Shown here: positions 10,224 through 17,690 of the stretch, one piece after another
Layout of the letters: the number at the start of each line of letters is the position of its first letter
How positions within the stretch are numbered: the first letter of the stretch is position 1
NCBI GenBank assembly: GCA_039908285.1
Contig: JAMOBE010000059.1
Location: 1 to 23,041, forward strand
Reading direction: 5' to 3'
DNA length: 23,041 bases
From: JAMOBE01 sp039908285
GTDB lineage: Bacteria; Pseudomonadota; Alphaproteobacteria; Rhodospirillales; Rhodospirillaceae
Made by a program: the position numbers and the translations under genes
Notes under the pieces: generated by a model
What the model was told of the DNA's origin: nothing
The model's input: only the letters and a program-made list of their open reading frames with translations
The model's database searches: none

Positions 10224-12191
10224 ATGACACCGGACGAGATGCTGGCCGAGGCGGGCGCCCACTGTCGGGCTGGGCGGCTCGAGGCGGCGGCGGCACTTTA
10301 TGCCCAGGTCCTGGAAGTGGCGCCGGAGTACGCTCCCGGGCATTTCATGCTCGGCAGCGTATTGTACGATCTCGGTCGGCTGGAGGAGGCCGCGGCCAGC
10401 CTTGGCCGGGGGCTGGTCCTGCAGCCTGAGCATCCGGAGGCCCATCACGGCCTGGGCACCGTCCTCTTCGGCCTGAAGCGTTATGACGAGGCCATCGCCC
10501 ACCTTGGCCGCGCCGTCATGCTGGGCCTGGAGCGGGCGGAGGGGCGGTACCTCCTCGGCCTCGCCCTGCACCGGACCGGCCGGCTGGAGGAGGCCGTCGC
10601 CAACTTCCGCTGCGCCCTGGCCCTGCGGCCCGACTGGGTGGAAGCGCACTTCAACCTCGGCAATGTCCACCAGGAGATGGCTCGCTTCGACGAGGCGGCG
10701 GAGTGCTACCGCCGCACCCTCGAGGTGATTCCGGATCTGGCCGAGGCCCACGGCAATCTGGGGCTTGTCCTCGCGCGTCGGGCCAAGTTCGAGGAGGCCC
10801 TGGTCCACTGCCGGAGGTCGGTGGACCTGGCCCCGGAGATGGCCGGCGTGCACGCCAATCTCGGCGCCGTCCTGACCAGGCTCGGACGGCTCGGCGAGGC
10901 GGTGGCAAGCTTTCGGCGGGCTTTGGCCGTCGATCCGGATCTCGCGGAGATTCACTCCTCCCTGATCTTCACCATGGATCTGGATCCCGCGACCAGTCTC
11001 GCCGGGATGCAGGAGGAGCGTCGGCTCTGGTACCAGCGGCACGGACTGCCGCTCGCCAGGACCATCCGCCCCCATGGCAACCCCCGCGATCCGGAGCGGC
11101 CGCTCCGGGTGGGCTACGTGTCCGCCGATTTCCGTCGGCACTCGGCGGCCCATATCTTCGGCCGTGTCCTTGAGAACCATGATCGGGAGACCTACCCCCT
11201 TTACCTGTACTCGAATTCGCGGCTGGAAGACGAGGAGACGGCCCGGTTCCGCGCCTGTGCCGCCGGGTGGCGGCCCATCGTCAATCTCTCCGACGAGGCC
11301 GTCGCCGAGGCCGTCCGGGCCGACGGCATCGACATCCTGGTGGATCTCTCAGGCCACACCAACGGCAACCGGCTGCGTGTCTTCGCCCGCAAGCCGGCGC
11401 CGATCCAGGTCACCGCCTGGGGACACGCCCACGGCACCGGCCTGCCCACCATCGACGCCTTCTTCGCCGACCCGGTGTATGTCGCGCCTGGGGATCGTCA
11501 CCTGTTCGCCGAGACGGTGGTGGATCTGCCGTGCTTCTTCCCCTTTGGACCGCCCGAGAACGTTCCACCGGTGACGCCGCTGCCGGCCGCGTCGTCGGGA
11601 TACGTCACCTTCGGCTGCTTTAACCGTCTGACCAAGGTGACCGAGGCCGTTCTCGCCGTGTGGGCGGAGGCGTTGCGGCGGGTGTCCGGGTCCAGACTGG
11701 TGCTGAAGGACCTGCAACTCAACGACGCCGGACAGCGGGCCAGGGTTCTCGAGACCCTCGCGGGCCACGGCATCGGCGGTGAGCGCGTCGACCTCATCGG
11801 CTTCACCCCCCGCGCCGAGCACCTTGCGGCCTTCGCCCGGGTGGACATCGCCCTTGATCCCTTTCCCCAGAACGGGGGAGTTTCCACCCTGGAGGCGATG
11901 TGGATGGGTGTGCCGACGGTGACTCTGCTCGGTCGCACGCCGCCCGGCCGCAGCGGGGCCGCCATCTGCAAGGCGATCACGCTTGACGACTTCATCGCCG
12001 CAACACCCGAGGCCTATGTGGATATCGCCACGCGCCAGGCCGCTGACCTGGCTGGCCTGGCCCGGCTGCGGGCCGGGTTGCGACAGCGGCTGGCCGACTC
12101 GCCGCTCGGCAATCCCCCCCTGTATGCCAGGGCGGTGGAGGCGGCCTATCGCACCCTGTGGCGCCAGTGGTGCGGCAGGGCAATCGGGTGA
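10224..12191 (+). CDS. TPR/O-GlcNAc-transferase (SPINDLY, GT41-like) protein
   Basis: This 655-residue protein has about seven 34-residue TPR units in residues 1-238, each of the ...AHxNLGxVLxxLGRxEEA... pattern. A GT41-like (COG3914) catalytic region follows. Recognisable blocks are RVGYVSADFRRHSAAH, DGIDILVDLSGHTNGNRL, FARKPAPIQVTAWGHAHGTG, FGCFNRLTKVTEAV, and LDPFPQNGGVSTLEAMWMGVPTVTLLG. The family transfers a sugar from a nucleotide-sugar to Ser/Thr of proteins; bacterial members are often linked to flagellin or surface glycosylation. The usual GYPNTTGL segment reads GHAHGTGL here. The ATG at 10224 has a weak ribosome site and may depend on coupling to the lipoprotein gene. The last codons (RAIG-stop) lie inside a repeat shared with 13526-13543 and 13631-13648. 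Confidence 0.92.
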   Translation: MTPDEMLAEAGAHCRAGRLEAAAALYAQVLEVAPEYAPGHFMLGSVLYDLGRLEEAAASLGRGLVLQPEHPEAHHGLGTVLFGLKRYDEAIAHLGRAVMLGLERAEGRYLLGLALHRTGRLEEAVANFRCALALRPDWVEAHFNLGNVHQEMARFDEAAECYRRTLEVIPDLAEAHGNLGLVLARRAKFEEALVHCRRSVDLAPEMAGVHANLGAVLTRLGRLGEAVASFRRALAVDPDLAEIHSSLIFTMDLDPATSLAGMQEERRLWYQRHGLPLARTIRPHGNPRDPERPLRVGYVSADFRRHSAAHIFGRVLENHDRETYPLYLYSNSRLEDEETARFRACAAGWRPIVNLSDEAVAEAVRADGIDILVDLSGHTNGNRLRVFARKPAPIQVTAWGHAHGTGLPTIDAFFADPVYVAPGDRHLFAETVVDLPCFFPFGPPENVPPVTPLPAASSGYVTFGCFNRLTKVTEAVLAVWAEALRRVSGSRLVLKDLQLNDAGQRARVLETLAGHGIGGERVDLIGFTPRAEHLAAFARVDIALDPFPQNGGVSTLEAMWMGVPTVTLLGRTPPGRSGAAICKAITLDDFIAATPEAYVDIATRQAADLAGLARLRAGLRQRLADSPLGNPPLYARAVEAAYRTLWRQWCGRAIG

Positions 12192-12243
12192 AGTGAGAAC
12201 CGCCATCTTCACTCCCTCTCCCCCCTGAAGGGGGGGGAGAGGG
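12176..12243 (+). repeat. Left copy of an inverted repeat flanking the sulfotransferase gene
   Basis: The element starts with CAGGGCAATCGGGTGAAG, continues with CGCCATCTTCACT (12201-12213) and ends in the 30-base hairpin. The same blocks occur in the same order on the opposite strand at 13648-13580, with small differences in the spacers. The first block overlaps the end of the OGT-like gene, including its TGA stop at 12189-12191. Seen directly by comparing the two stretches. Confidence 0.8.
12214..12243. terminator. Hairpin between convergent genes (copy 2 of the palindrome)
   Basis: The 30 bases are identical to 17-46. It lies 22 bases after the OGT-like stop and directly against the stop of the convergent sulfotransferase gene (TAG at 12246-12244). 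The 12-bp GC stem could stop or pause transcription from either side, although it has no U-tract. The structure is seen; termination is inferred. Confidence 0.5.
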
Positions 12244-13452
12244 CTATTGATCTGTTCCCATTCCCCCGTCTGCGGGCGGCGCGTCGAGGTCGAGCAGGGG
12301 GATGGCCGGCAGATGACCCTGATTGGCCATGAGAGTGGCAAGCTCTCGCCGCGTGTGCAGCCAAAGCGTAAAAACCCCCCTGATATCTCGGAAAAGGGTG
12401 TTGATCTCAACCCGGCTCGGCAGGGCGAACAGCAGGCGGCGGAGCAGCCCAAACCTGAGGAGAGTCTCGATGGCCGGCCGGTTGAGGGCGTACCCCCAGT
12501 CACGGTAGCGCTCGGCAAAGCCGTGGCGCCAGCGGATGATGTCGAGGCTGCTGACGTATCTGGTCTTGCGCTGTTGCACGACATTGGGGTTGGTCCCGGT
12601 GATGAACCCCTTGGCCGTCGGGAAATAGAACGTCTCGCCGTCGAGCGTGGTCTTGAGCAGCACCGGGTCCCAGGCGATGCCGAGATGCCGCGCGAGGGCC
12701 CGCATGAGAGGCTCGGTGCGTGTGTGCAAATCCTCGAACCGCACGGCGTAGGCCGGACCGGGGTATCGACTCCGCCGCATGGCGTGCAGGTTGACTCGCA
12801 AGGCTCTGAGCGGCAGGTGATCGAACAGTGTCGACTCGTTCTCGATGAAATGCTGATAATGGGCGTTGAATCCGACGTGGGGAGTCCGCACGGTCACCAG
12901 GAACGTGGCCTCCCCGATTGAGTCGCGGATGAGGGCGCCCTCGTCATCGGATATCGGCAGATGCTTCTGCCACACGATGATTGGCGCTGGCGACTCAATC
13001 CGGCGTGGAATCGCCGCTGCATAGGCGATGTGAATGGCGCGGAACAGGTTGCCGACGTTGGCGGCATCCCGGTCGACCAGCCGTTCGAGAATATCGCCGA
13101 AATGTGCCATGAACCGTTCGCGTGGCACCCCGGCCACCATCGTCGTCCCCGGCGGTGCGCTGCTGTAGCGCTTCACGTGGTCGGCTTCCCGGAACAGAAA
13201 TTCGAATCGCTTCTCGACGAACAGCTTGAAGTCGCCGATGCTGACGTCCTTGTCGGCAACAAGGTCTGACCACTGCTTTATGTCATGAAAGAAGAAGTGC
13301 ATGGCATGGGGCGGAACGGAAAGAACCTCAGGATGATTGTCGAACAGGTTCGACAGAAGGTAGGAGCCACTGCGAAATACCGGGACGATCACTACCACCG
13401 CCCGGATTGCCTCTGGATACTCCATGAGCGATTGCAGGTAATCTTCTGACAT
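12244..13452 (-). CDS. Sulfotransferase family protein
   Basis: This 402-residue protein has the two PAPS-binding regions of the sulfotransferase fold. The 5'-phosphosulfate loop is in VIVPVFRSGSYLLSNLF (R27-S-G-S30), followed by HPEVLSVP. The 3'-phosphate region is TVRTPHVGFNAHYQHF at about 185-205. A typical late block, VRFEDLHTRTEPLMRALARHLGI, is also present. It should transfer sulfate from PAPS to a carbohydrate or other acceptor, which cannot be named. The ATG at 13452 has GAGGAG upstream. Hand counts of four 60-base stretches gave about 50-67% GC, against 65-72% in neighbouring genes. The gene is bracketed by inverted copies of a repeat. Both observations fit acquisition by transfer. 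It converges on the OGT-like gene, so a shared glycan substrate is possible but unproven. Confidence 0.85.
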   Translation of the reverse strand: MSEDYLQSLMEYPEAIRAVVVIVPVFRSGSYLLSNLFDNHPEVLSVPPHAMHFFFHDIKQWSDLVADKDVSIGDFKLFVEKRFEFLFREADHVKRYSSAPPGTTMVAGVPRERFMAHFGDILERLVDRDAANVGNLFRAIHIAYAAAIPRRIESPAPIIVWQKHLPISDDEGALIRDSIGEATFLVTVRTPHVGFNAHYQHFIENESTLFDHLPLRALRVNLHAMRRSRYPGPAYAVRFEDLHTRTEPLMRALARHLGIAWDPVLLKTTLDGETFYFPTAKGFITGTNPNVVQQRKTRYVSSLDIIRWRHGFAERYRDWGYALNRPAIETLLRFGLLRRLLFALPSRVEINTLFRDIRGVFTLWLHTRRELATLMANQGHLPAIPLLDLDAPPADGGMGTDQ

Positions 13453-13509
13453 TGTGGGGCTCCTCGACCTTGACCATCGGGTTGCGCAAGGCTACTACGT
13501 CCGTCCCAC

Positions 13510-13530
13510 CCCTGGCTATAGCCGCCAGGG
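13510..13530. promoter_or_regulatory. Small hairpin upstream of the sulfotransferase gene
   Basis: CCCTGGC (13510-13516) and GCCAGGG (13524-13530) form a perfect 7-bp stem around TATAGCC. The inner GGCTATAGCC (13514-13523) is itself a 10-base palindrome. It lies 58 bases before the sulfotransferase start and overlaps the end of the repeat element. It could be an operator, leader structure or part of the repeat; nothing decides between these. Confidence 0.35.
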
Positions 13531-13648
13531 CAGTCGGGTGAAGGAAAGTGCATTGGCACTGAAACCGACAAATGCCCTTTCCCCCCTCAGGGGGGAGGGG
13601 GAGGGGGAGTGAAGATGGCGGCCCTTGCTCCTTCACCCGATTGCCCTG
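13526..13648. repeat. Composite palindromic element (two repeat units head to head)
   Basis: The outer arms are CAGGGCAGTCGGGTGAAG (13526-13543) and, inverted, CTTCACCCGATTGCCCTG (13631-13648), with a single mismatch over 18 bases. Inside is a diverged copy of the C-run/G-run hairpin (CCCCCC-TCA-GGGGGG, 13581-13595) followed by extra AGGGGG units. The right half (13580-13648) is the inverted partner of 12176-12243. The architecture resembles paired REP/BIME-type elements. No transposase is nearby. Confidence 0.75.
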
Positions 13649-13667
13649 AGCGGTGCGGGAAGCCGGC

Positions 13668-13696
13668 TTGACGGGGCCAGCCCAAAGCCCGAGAAT
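13668..13696 (+). promoter_or_regulatory. Candidate sigma70-type promoter for the hybrid kinase gene
   Basis: TTGACG at 13668-13673 is followed after 17 bases by GAGAAT (13691-13696), which matches four of six -10 positions. It lies 50 bases before the kinase ATG and about 20 bases after the palindromic element. It is a sequence match only. Confidence 0.4.
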
Positions 13697-13745
13697 AACC
13701 CGACTTTTGTTCAGTCTCAGGTTGGGATCATCCGTTGAGGACGCC

Positions 13746-16610
13746 ATGGCGGCAGGCCACGCCGTTGCTATGATTGCGCGTCGTTTTTCGCGTGTCTCCG
13801 TGACGCTTCCGCAGCAGGGGTGGCGTCACCGGCTTGGCTTTGCCCTGCGCGTGGGCTTTCTTCCGGTCGTCATCGCCGTGTTTCTCGGCGTGCTGTTCCA
13901 TGTGGGCGGCAACGCGCTGAAGACCCAGAAGACGCTGATGGCGGAGGTGGTGGAAACCGACCTTGAAAGCACCGCCCGCCTGGCCGAGATCCACAGCCGC
14001 CTTCAGGCCGCCAACGCCGACGTCTATCGCCTGATGACCATGGCGGCGGCGGGCAAGGAGACCGCCGACCTTGGGCTGAAAATCGAGGCGCTGGCCAATC
14101 GGGTCGAGGACATCATCGTCGAGCTCCGCGGCTATCGCGAAACCAGCCCCGTCTCCGTAACGGCGTCGATCGACGAGTCCATCGCCAGCCTGACCCTCTA
14201 CAAGGGCGCCATCACCTGGATGGGGTCCATGCTGGAGATCGACTTCCCGAGCGCGGTCGCCTTCATCACTCCGTTCAATTCCCACATCGACCGCATGGCG
14301 GCGCAGCTCTCCAAAGTCATCGCCGACAACACCGCCACGGCCAAGAAACGCGCCATCACCGCGACCGGATCGCTGCACCGGGTGGCCAACTACTACGTCA
14401 TCGCGGCGGTGGTGATCGCCATCCTGATTTCGATCTTCACGTGGTTGATGAGCAAACGCCAGGAACGACTGTACATGACCACGGTCGTCCTGGAGCGGAT
14501 GGTGGCCAAGCGCACGTCGGCGCTGAATGCCGCCAAGGAACAGGCGGAAACGGCAACAAAAGCCAAGTCCCAGTTCCTCGCCACCATGAGCCACGAGATC
14601 CGGACGCCGATGAACGGCGTCATGACCATGGCGGAACTGCTGAAACGCTCGCGGCTGGACCAGGACCAGGCCCAGATGGCGTCGGTGATTCTTGATTCGG
14701 CGCGGGCGCTGCTGACCATCATCAACGACATTCTCGATTTTTCCAAGATCGAGGCCGGCAAGCTGGAACTGGAGCACCGGCCCTTTTCGCTGGCCGCCGT
14801 CGTCGAGGAAGCCTGCGAGCTTCTGGTGCCGCGGGCGGAGGAGAAGGGCCTGACGCTGGCCATGCTGGTCACCCCGGGGATGCCGGACCGCTATGTCGGC
14901 GATGAGACGAGGCTGCGCCAGATTCTCCTCAACCTGGTCGGCAATGCCCTCAAATTCACCGAGCGCGGACGGGTGATGGTGGAGGTCACCTGCGAGCGTG
15001 GCGATGCCGACGGCCTCCTGAGCTTTCGGGTCGCCGACACCGGCATCGGCATCACCGCCGAGCAGCAGGCCTGTCTGTTCCAGCCCTTCAGGCAGGCCGA
15101 TGCCTCCACCTCCCGCCATTATGGCGGCACCGGCCTCGGGCTGTCGATCTCGCGACGGCTGGTCGAACTGATGGGGGGCGAGATCGGCGTCGAGTCCGTG
15201 CCCGGCGAGGGGTCAACGTTCTGGTTCAAGGTCTCCTGCCCACTGGTGCAGCCGGTGGAGGACGCGGGCGGTGGCGCCCAATTCGGCCTGCGCGCCCTGT
15301 CCGGTCTGCGCGCCCTGGCGGTCGTCGCCGACTCCGAGGTGGCGCGGGTGTGGACGAGCTATCTCGGGTATCACGGCCTGGACGTCACCGTCGCGCCGAG
15401 TGCCGTCGCGGCCGGGGCCGCGATCGAAAGCGCCGCCGCCACGGCGAACCCCTATCATATCGCCGTCATCGACGGTGACCTCGCCGGCGGAGCCGACCTG
15501 GGCCGGCGCCTGGCCGAGACACCGGACCAGGGAGGCGCGCGTCCGGTGCTGGTCGTCTCTCACCTGCGGAAGACCACGGGGCCGGAGGACCTCCGGCAGG
15601 GGCACATCCAGACCATGGCCAAGCCGCTGCGCCGTGACGTGGTCGGGCCGACCCTCGCCGCCCTCGTCGGTCGCGCGGGCGCGTTGCCGATGTCCACGGC
15701 CGCGGTATCTTCCCAGGGTCCCGTCGCCTATTCCCCTCCCGACATCGAGGCGGCGGCGGCGGCGGCGGCCCTCATCCTGGTGGCCGAGGACAATCCCACC
15801 AACCAACTGGTGATGCAGAAGCTGATGGCCAAGCTCGGCTATGCCATCGAGATCGTCGGCAACGGTGCCGAGGCGCTGGCGGCCATGCGCCGGCGGTCGT
15901 ATGGCCTGCTGGTCACCGACTGCCACATGCCGGAGATGGACGGCTACGAACTGACCGCGCGCATCCGCGCCGAAGAGGCCGACGGGAGCGGCGGCACCCG
16001 CCTTCCCATCATCGCCCTCACCGGGGCCGCGCTGGTGGGGAGCGATCAGGAGTGCCTCGCCGTCGGCATGGACGACTACCTGAGCAAGCCGGTATCCATC
16101 GACAGCCTCGACGCCGCCATCCAGCGCTGGCTGCCCGCCGCCGCCGCCCTGCGCGTGCCCATGGGGCAACCCGTGGCCGCCCCGCCTCCACCCGCTCCCC
16201 TGCCCACCCCTGCTCCTGCTCCCGAGCCCGAGCCCGACGCGGGACAGGATACGGCGGCGCCGGAGGTCGACCTGACCGAGGTGATCGAGCTTTTCGGGGG
16301 CGTGACGCCGGACCTGGTGGACATGCTCGACCAGTTCGCCGCCGATGCCGAGGCCGCCGTCGCCGGGGTGGCCGACGCCCTGGCCCAGGGCGACCTGGCT
16401 GCCGCGCGCAAGCTCGCCCACCGCGCCGCCGGCGGGGCCAGGAGCGTCGGGGCCAGGGTATTCGCTGAAATCTGCTCGACGATCGAAAAGGAACTCGTCG
16501 CCGGACGTTCCGCCGAAGCGATACGGCAGGCGGCCAGGATGGCGCCCGCCCTGGCGCGGGCCCAGGCCGTCTTCGCCGAGGCCCGCGAGAACGCGGTCAC
16601 GGAAGACTAG
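13746..16610 (+). CDS. Membrane hybrid sensor histidine kinase with two receivers and Hpt
   Basis: This is a 954-residue tripartite kinase of BarA-like layout. A membrane helix at about 30-57 and a second at about 216-236 enclose a periplasmic sensing region of about 160 mostly helical residues. A coiled coil leads to HisKA with phospho-acceptor H283 (FLATMSHEIRTPMNG). The HATPase follows, with an N-box near 398 (LLNLVGNALKF), DTGIGI, and GGTGLGLSISRRL near 461. The first receiver (about 515-640) is degenerate: it retains D576 and a KP motif, but the acidic pair is lost. The second receiver (about 675-795) is intact with D725 (VTDCHMPEMDG). A Pro/Ala-rich linker and an Hpt domain with H892 (LAHRAAGGARSVGA) end the protein. 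The ATG at 13746 has GAGGA upstream. It is probably co-transcribed with the receiver gene 35 bases downstream, its likely phosphorelay partner. The signal is unknown. Confidence 0.93.
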   Translation: MAAGHAVAMIARRFSRVSVTLPQQGWRHRLGFALRVGFLPVVIAVFLGVLFHVGGNALKTQKTLMAEVVETDLESTARLAEIHSRLQAANADVYRLMTMAAAGKETADLGLKIEALANRVEDIIVELRGYRETSPVSVTASIDESIASLTLYKGAITWMGSMLEIDFPSAVAFITPFNSHIDRMAAQLSKVIADNTATAKKRAITATGSLHRVANYYVIAAVVIAILISIFTWLMSKRQERLYMTTVVLERMVAKRTSALNAAKEQAETATKAKSQFLATMSHEIRTPMNGVMTMAELLKRSRLDQDQAQMASVILDSARALLTIINDILDFSKIEAGKLELEHRPFSLAAVVEEACELLVPRAEEKGLTLAMLVTPGMPDRYVGDETRLRQILLNLVGNALKFTERGRVMVEVTCERGDADGLLSFRVADTGIGITAEQQACLFQPFRQADASTSRHYGGTGLGLSISRRLVELMGGEIGVESVPGEGSTFWFKVSCPLVQPVEDAGGGAQFGLRALSGLRALAVVADSEVARVWTSYLGYHGLDVTVAPSAVAAGAAIESAAATANPYHIAVIDGDLAGGADLGRRLAETPDQGGARPVLVVSHLRKTTGPEDLRQGHIQTMAKPLRRDVVGPTLAALVGRAGALPMSTAAVSSQGPVAYSPPDIEAAAAAAALILVAEDNPTNQLVMQKLMAKLGYAIEIVGNGAEALAAMRRRSYGLLVTDCHMPEMDGYELTARIRAEEADGSGGTRLPIIALTGAALVGSDQECLAVGMDDYLSKPVSIDSLDAAIQRWLPAAAALRVPMGQPVAAPPPPAPLPTPAPAPEPEPDAGQDTAAPEVDLTEVIELFGGVTPDLVDMLDQFAADAEAAVAGVADALAQGDLAAARKLAHRAAGGARSVGARVFAEICSTIEKELVAGRSAEAIRQAARMAPALARAQAVFAEARENAVTED
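15750..15767 (+). repeat. GCG triplet run inside the kinase gene
   Basis: Six GCG codons in a row, followed by GCC, encode an alanine tract just before the second receiver (...DIE-Ala-LILVAEDN). Length change by slippage would keep the frame and alter only linker length. Confidence 0.7.
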
Positions 16611-16645
16611 ACTCAGACAAGAGACGACGGGGGGGAATAGAAGCC

Positions 16646-17065
16646 ATGGCACTGCTCGATGTCCGGACCGGTATTATGGTCGAACGGGTACTGGTCGTCG
16701 ACGATGACCGTACCGTGCGCTCCATCGTCACGCGGATACTTTCCAAACTGGGGGTGACATATGTCCACCCCGTGGAAGACGGCGCCACGGCGCTGCGGGA
16801 AATGGGCACGGAAATGTTCGATGTCGTCATCTGCGACATCGAAATGGAGCCGATGAGCGGCATCGACGTGCTGAAGGCCGTCCGGGAAAGTACCTACCCG
16901 GCCATCCGGGATCTGCCTTTCCTCCTGCTGACCAGCCACACCGAGTCCGACTATGTCGTCGCCGCCAAGTCGCTCGGGTGCGACGATTTCGTCCTGAAGC
17001 CCGTCTCACCCGAAAAACTGCGCGAGCGCATCGTCCGGGTCTTGAGCAAACGAAAAGGGTTCTGA
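16646..17065 (+). CDS. CheY-like single-domain response regulator
   Basis: This 139-residue protein consists of one receiver domain. The acidic pocket is in VLVVDDDRT (D19-D21), the phospho-acceptor is D64 (VVICDIEMEPMSG), the switch residue T96 lies in LLLTSHTES, and the conserved lysine is K118 (DFVLKPVS). There is no output domain. It lies 35 bases after the hybrid kinase gene and is most simply the terminal acceptor of the Hpt domain, acting by protein binding. An alternative ATG at 16676 would remove 10 residues not needed for the fold. The YfiR-like gene starts 140 bases downstream, so the transcript may or may not continue. Confidence 0.93.
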   Translation: MALLDVRTGIMVERVLVVDDDRTVRSIVTRILSKLGVTYVHPVEDGATALREMGTEMFDVVICDIEMEPMSGIDVLKAVRESTYPAIRDLPFLLLTSHTESDYVVAAKSLGCDDFVLKPVSPEKLRERIVRVLSKRKGF

Positions 17066-17205
17066 GGGAAATCCACCACGACCGACGCGCGCAGTTTCCG
17101 CTTGAGCGAACAGGGGCATTCTGCTACCCCACCAACCGGTGGTGTCCTTGTCGGACTCCCGAGTGTTGGTGATCCGGTCGTTTCGCTCTTGCTGCGTGGG
17201 GCAAC

Positions 17206-17688
17206 GTGAGATTCTGGAAGGTCGTGACCGTCCTGTCTGTTCTTGCGCTGGTCGCCGGTGTGCGGCCGGCGGCGGCGGCGGCGGCGGCGGGCATGGACAA
17301 CAGGCAGGTCCGGATCGTCGCCAAGGTCTTCAACTTCCTGGGCAAGCGGCCGATGCCGGGGGCTTCCGTCGTCGTCGTCCGCGGGGCTGCGGATGTCGCG
17401 GCGGTCAAGGCGGCACTGGCGCCAATGATGGTCGTCGAGGGGGGAGCCGGCGATGCCGCCGGAGCCTTCGCCGTCATCGTCAACTCCGCCGCCGAGGCCA
17501 TCGCGGCCAGCCGTGCCAATCCACGGGTCTTCACCATCGGTCCCGAGGTTGGATGCGTGGACACCGGGGCCTGCGTTCTCGTGGTCGAAACCCAGCCCCA
17601 GGTCTCGGTCTACGTCAGCCGGGCCGCAGCGTCGCACGCCGGTATCGAGTTCGACACGAGTTTCATGATGCTGATCACCGAGCGATAG
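17206..17688 (+). CDS. YfiR-like (DUF4154-type) secreted protein
   Basis: This 160-residue protein has a Sec-type signal peptide (basic start, then VVTVLSVLALVAGV) ending in an alanine run before GMDNRQVR. The mature part has alternating strands and ends VYVSRAAASHAGIEFDTSFMMLITER, which resembles the C-terminal block of YfiR/DUF4154 proteins. Two cysteines lie in GCVDTGACVL, close enough for a disulfide. YfiR is known as a periplasmic repressor of a membrane diguanylate cyclase. The location fits: the TonB receptor gene starts 2 bases after its stop, and a diguanylate cyclase gene follows that. The start is GTG at 17206, preceded by GTGGGG. The family call is from memory of the C-terminal pattern and is moderate. 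Confidence 0.6.
   Translation: MRFWKVVTVLSVLALVAGVRPAAAAAAAGMDNRQVRIVAKVFNFLGKRPMPGASVVVVRGAADVAAVKAALAPMMVVEGGAGDAAGAFAVIVNSAAEAIAASRANPRVFTIGPEVGCVDTGACVLVVETQPQVSVYVSRAAASHAGIEFDTSFMMLITER
17269..17289 (+). repeat. GCG triplet run at the signal-peptide end of the YfiR-like gene
   Basis: Seven GCG codons in a row encode the alanine tract that contains the likely signal-peptidase site. It is the second such run in the block, after 15750-15767. Confidence 0.75.
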
Positions 17689-17690
17689 CA

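Noticed and set aside
8254..10296. Upstream extension of the SNF2 reading frame to 1794 codons
   Set aside because: The extra part is antisense to the VWA, lipoprotein and OGT genes and reads as low-sense His/Gly/Ala-rich sequence. The natural protein starts at 8253.
13590..13609. Possible G-quadruplex in the G-run of the palindromic element
   Set aside because: Only three separate runs of three or more G are present; a canonical four-run motif is missing and the G-run is better explained by pairing with the adjacent C-run.
13728..15119. Minus-strand open frame of over 450 codons opposite the hybrid kinase
   Set aside because: Low-complexity shadow; the plus strand carries the full set of kinase motifs.
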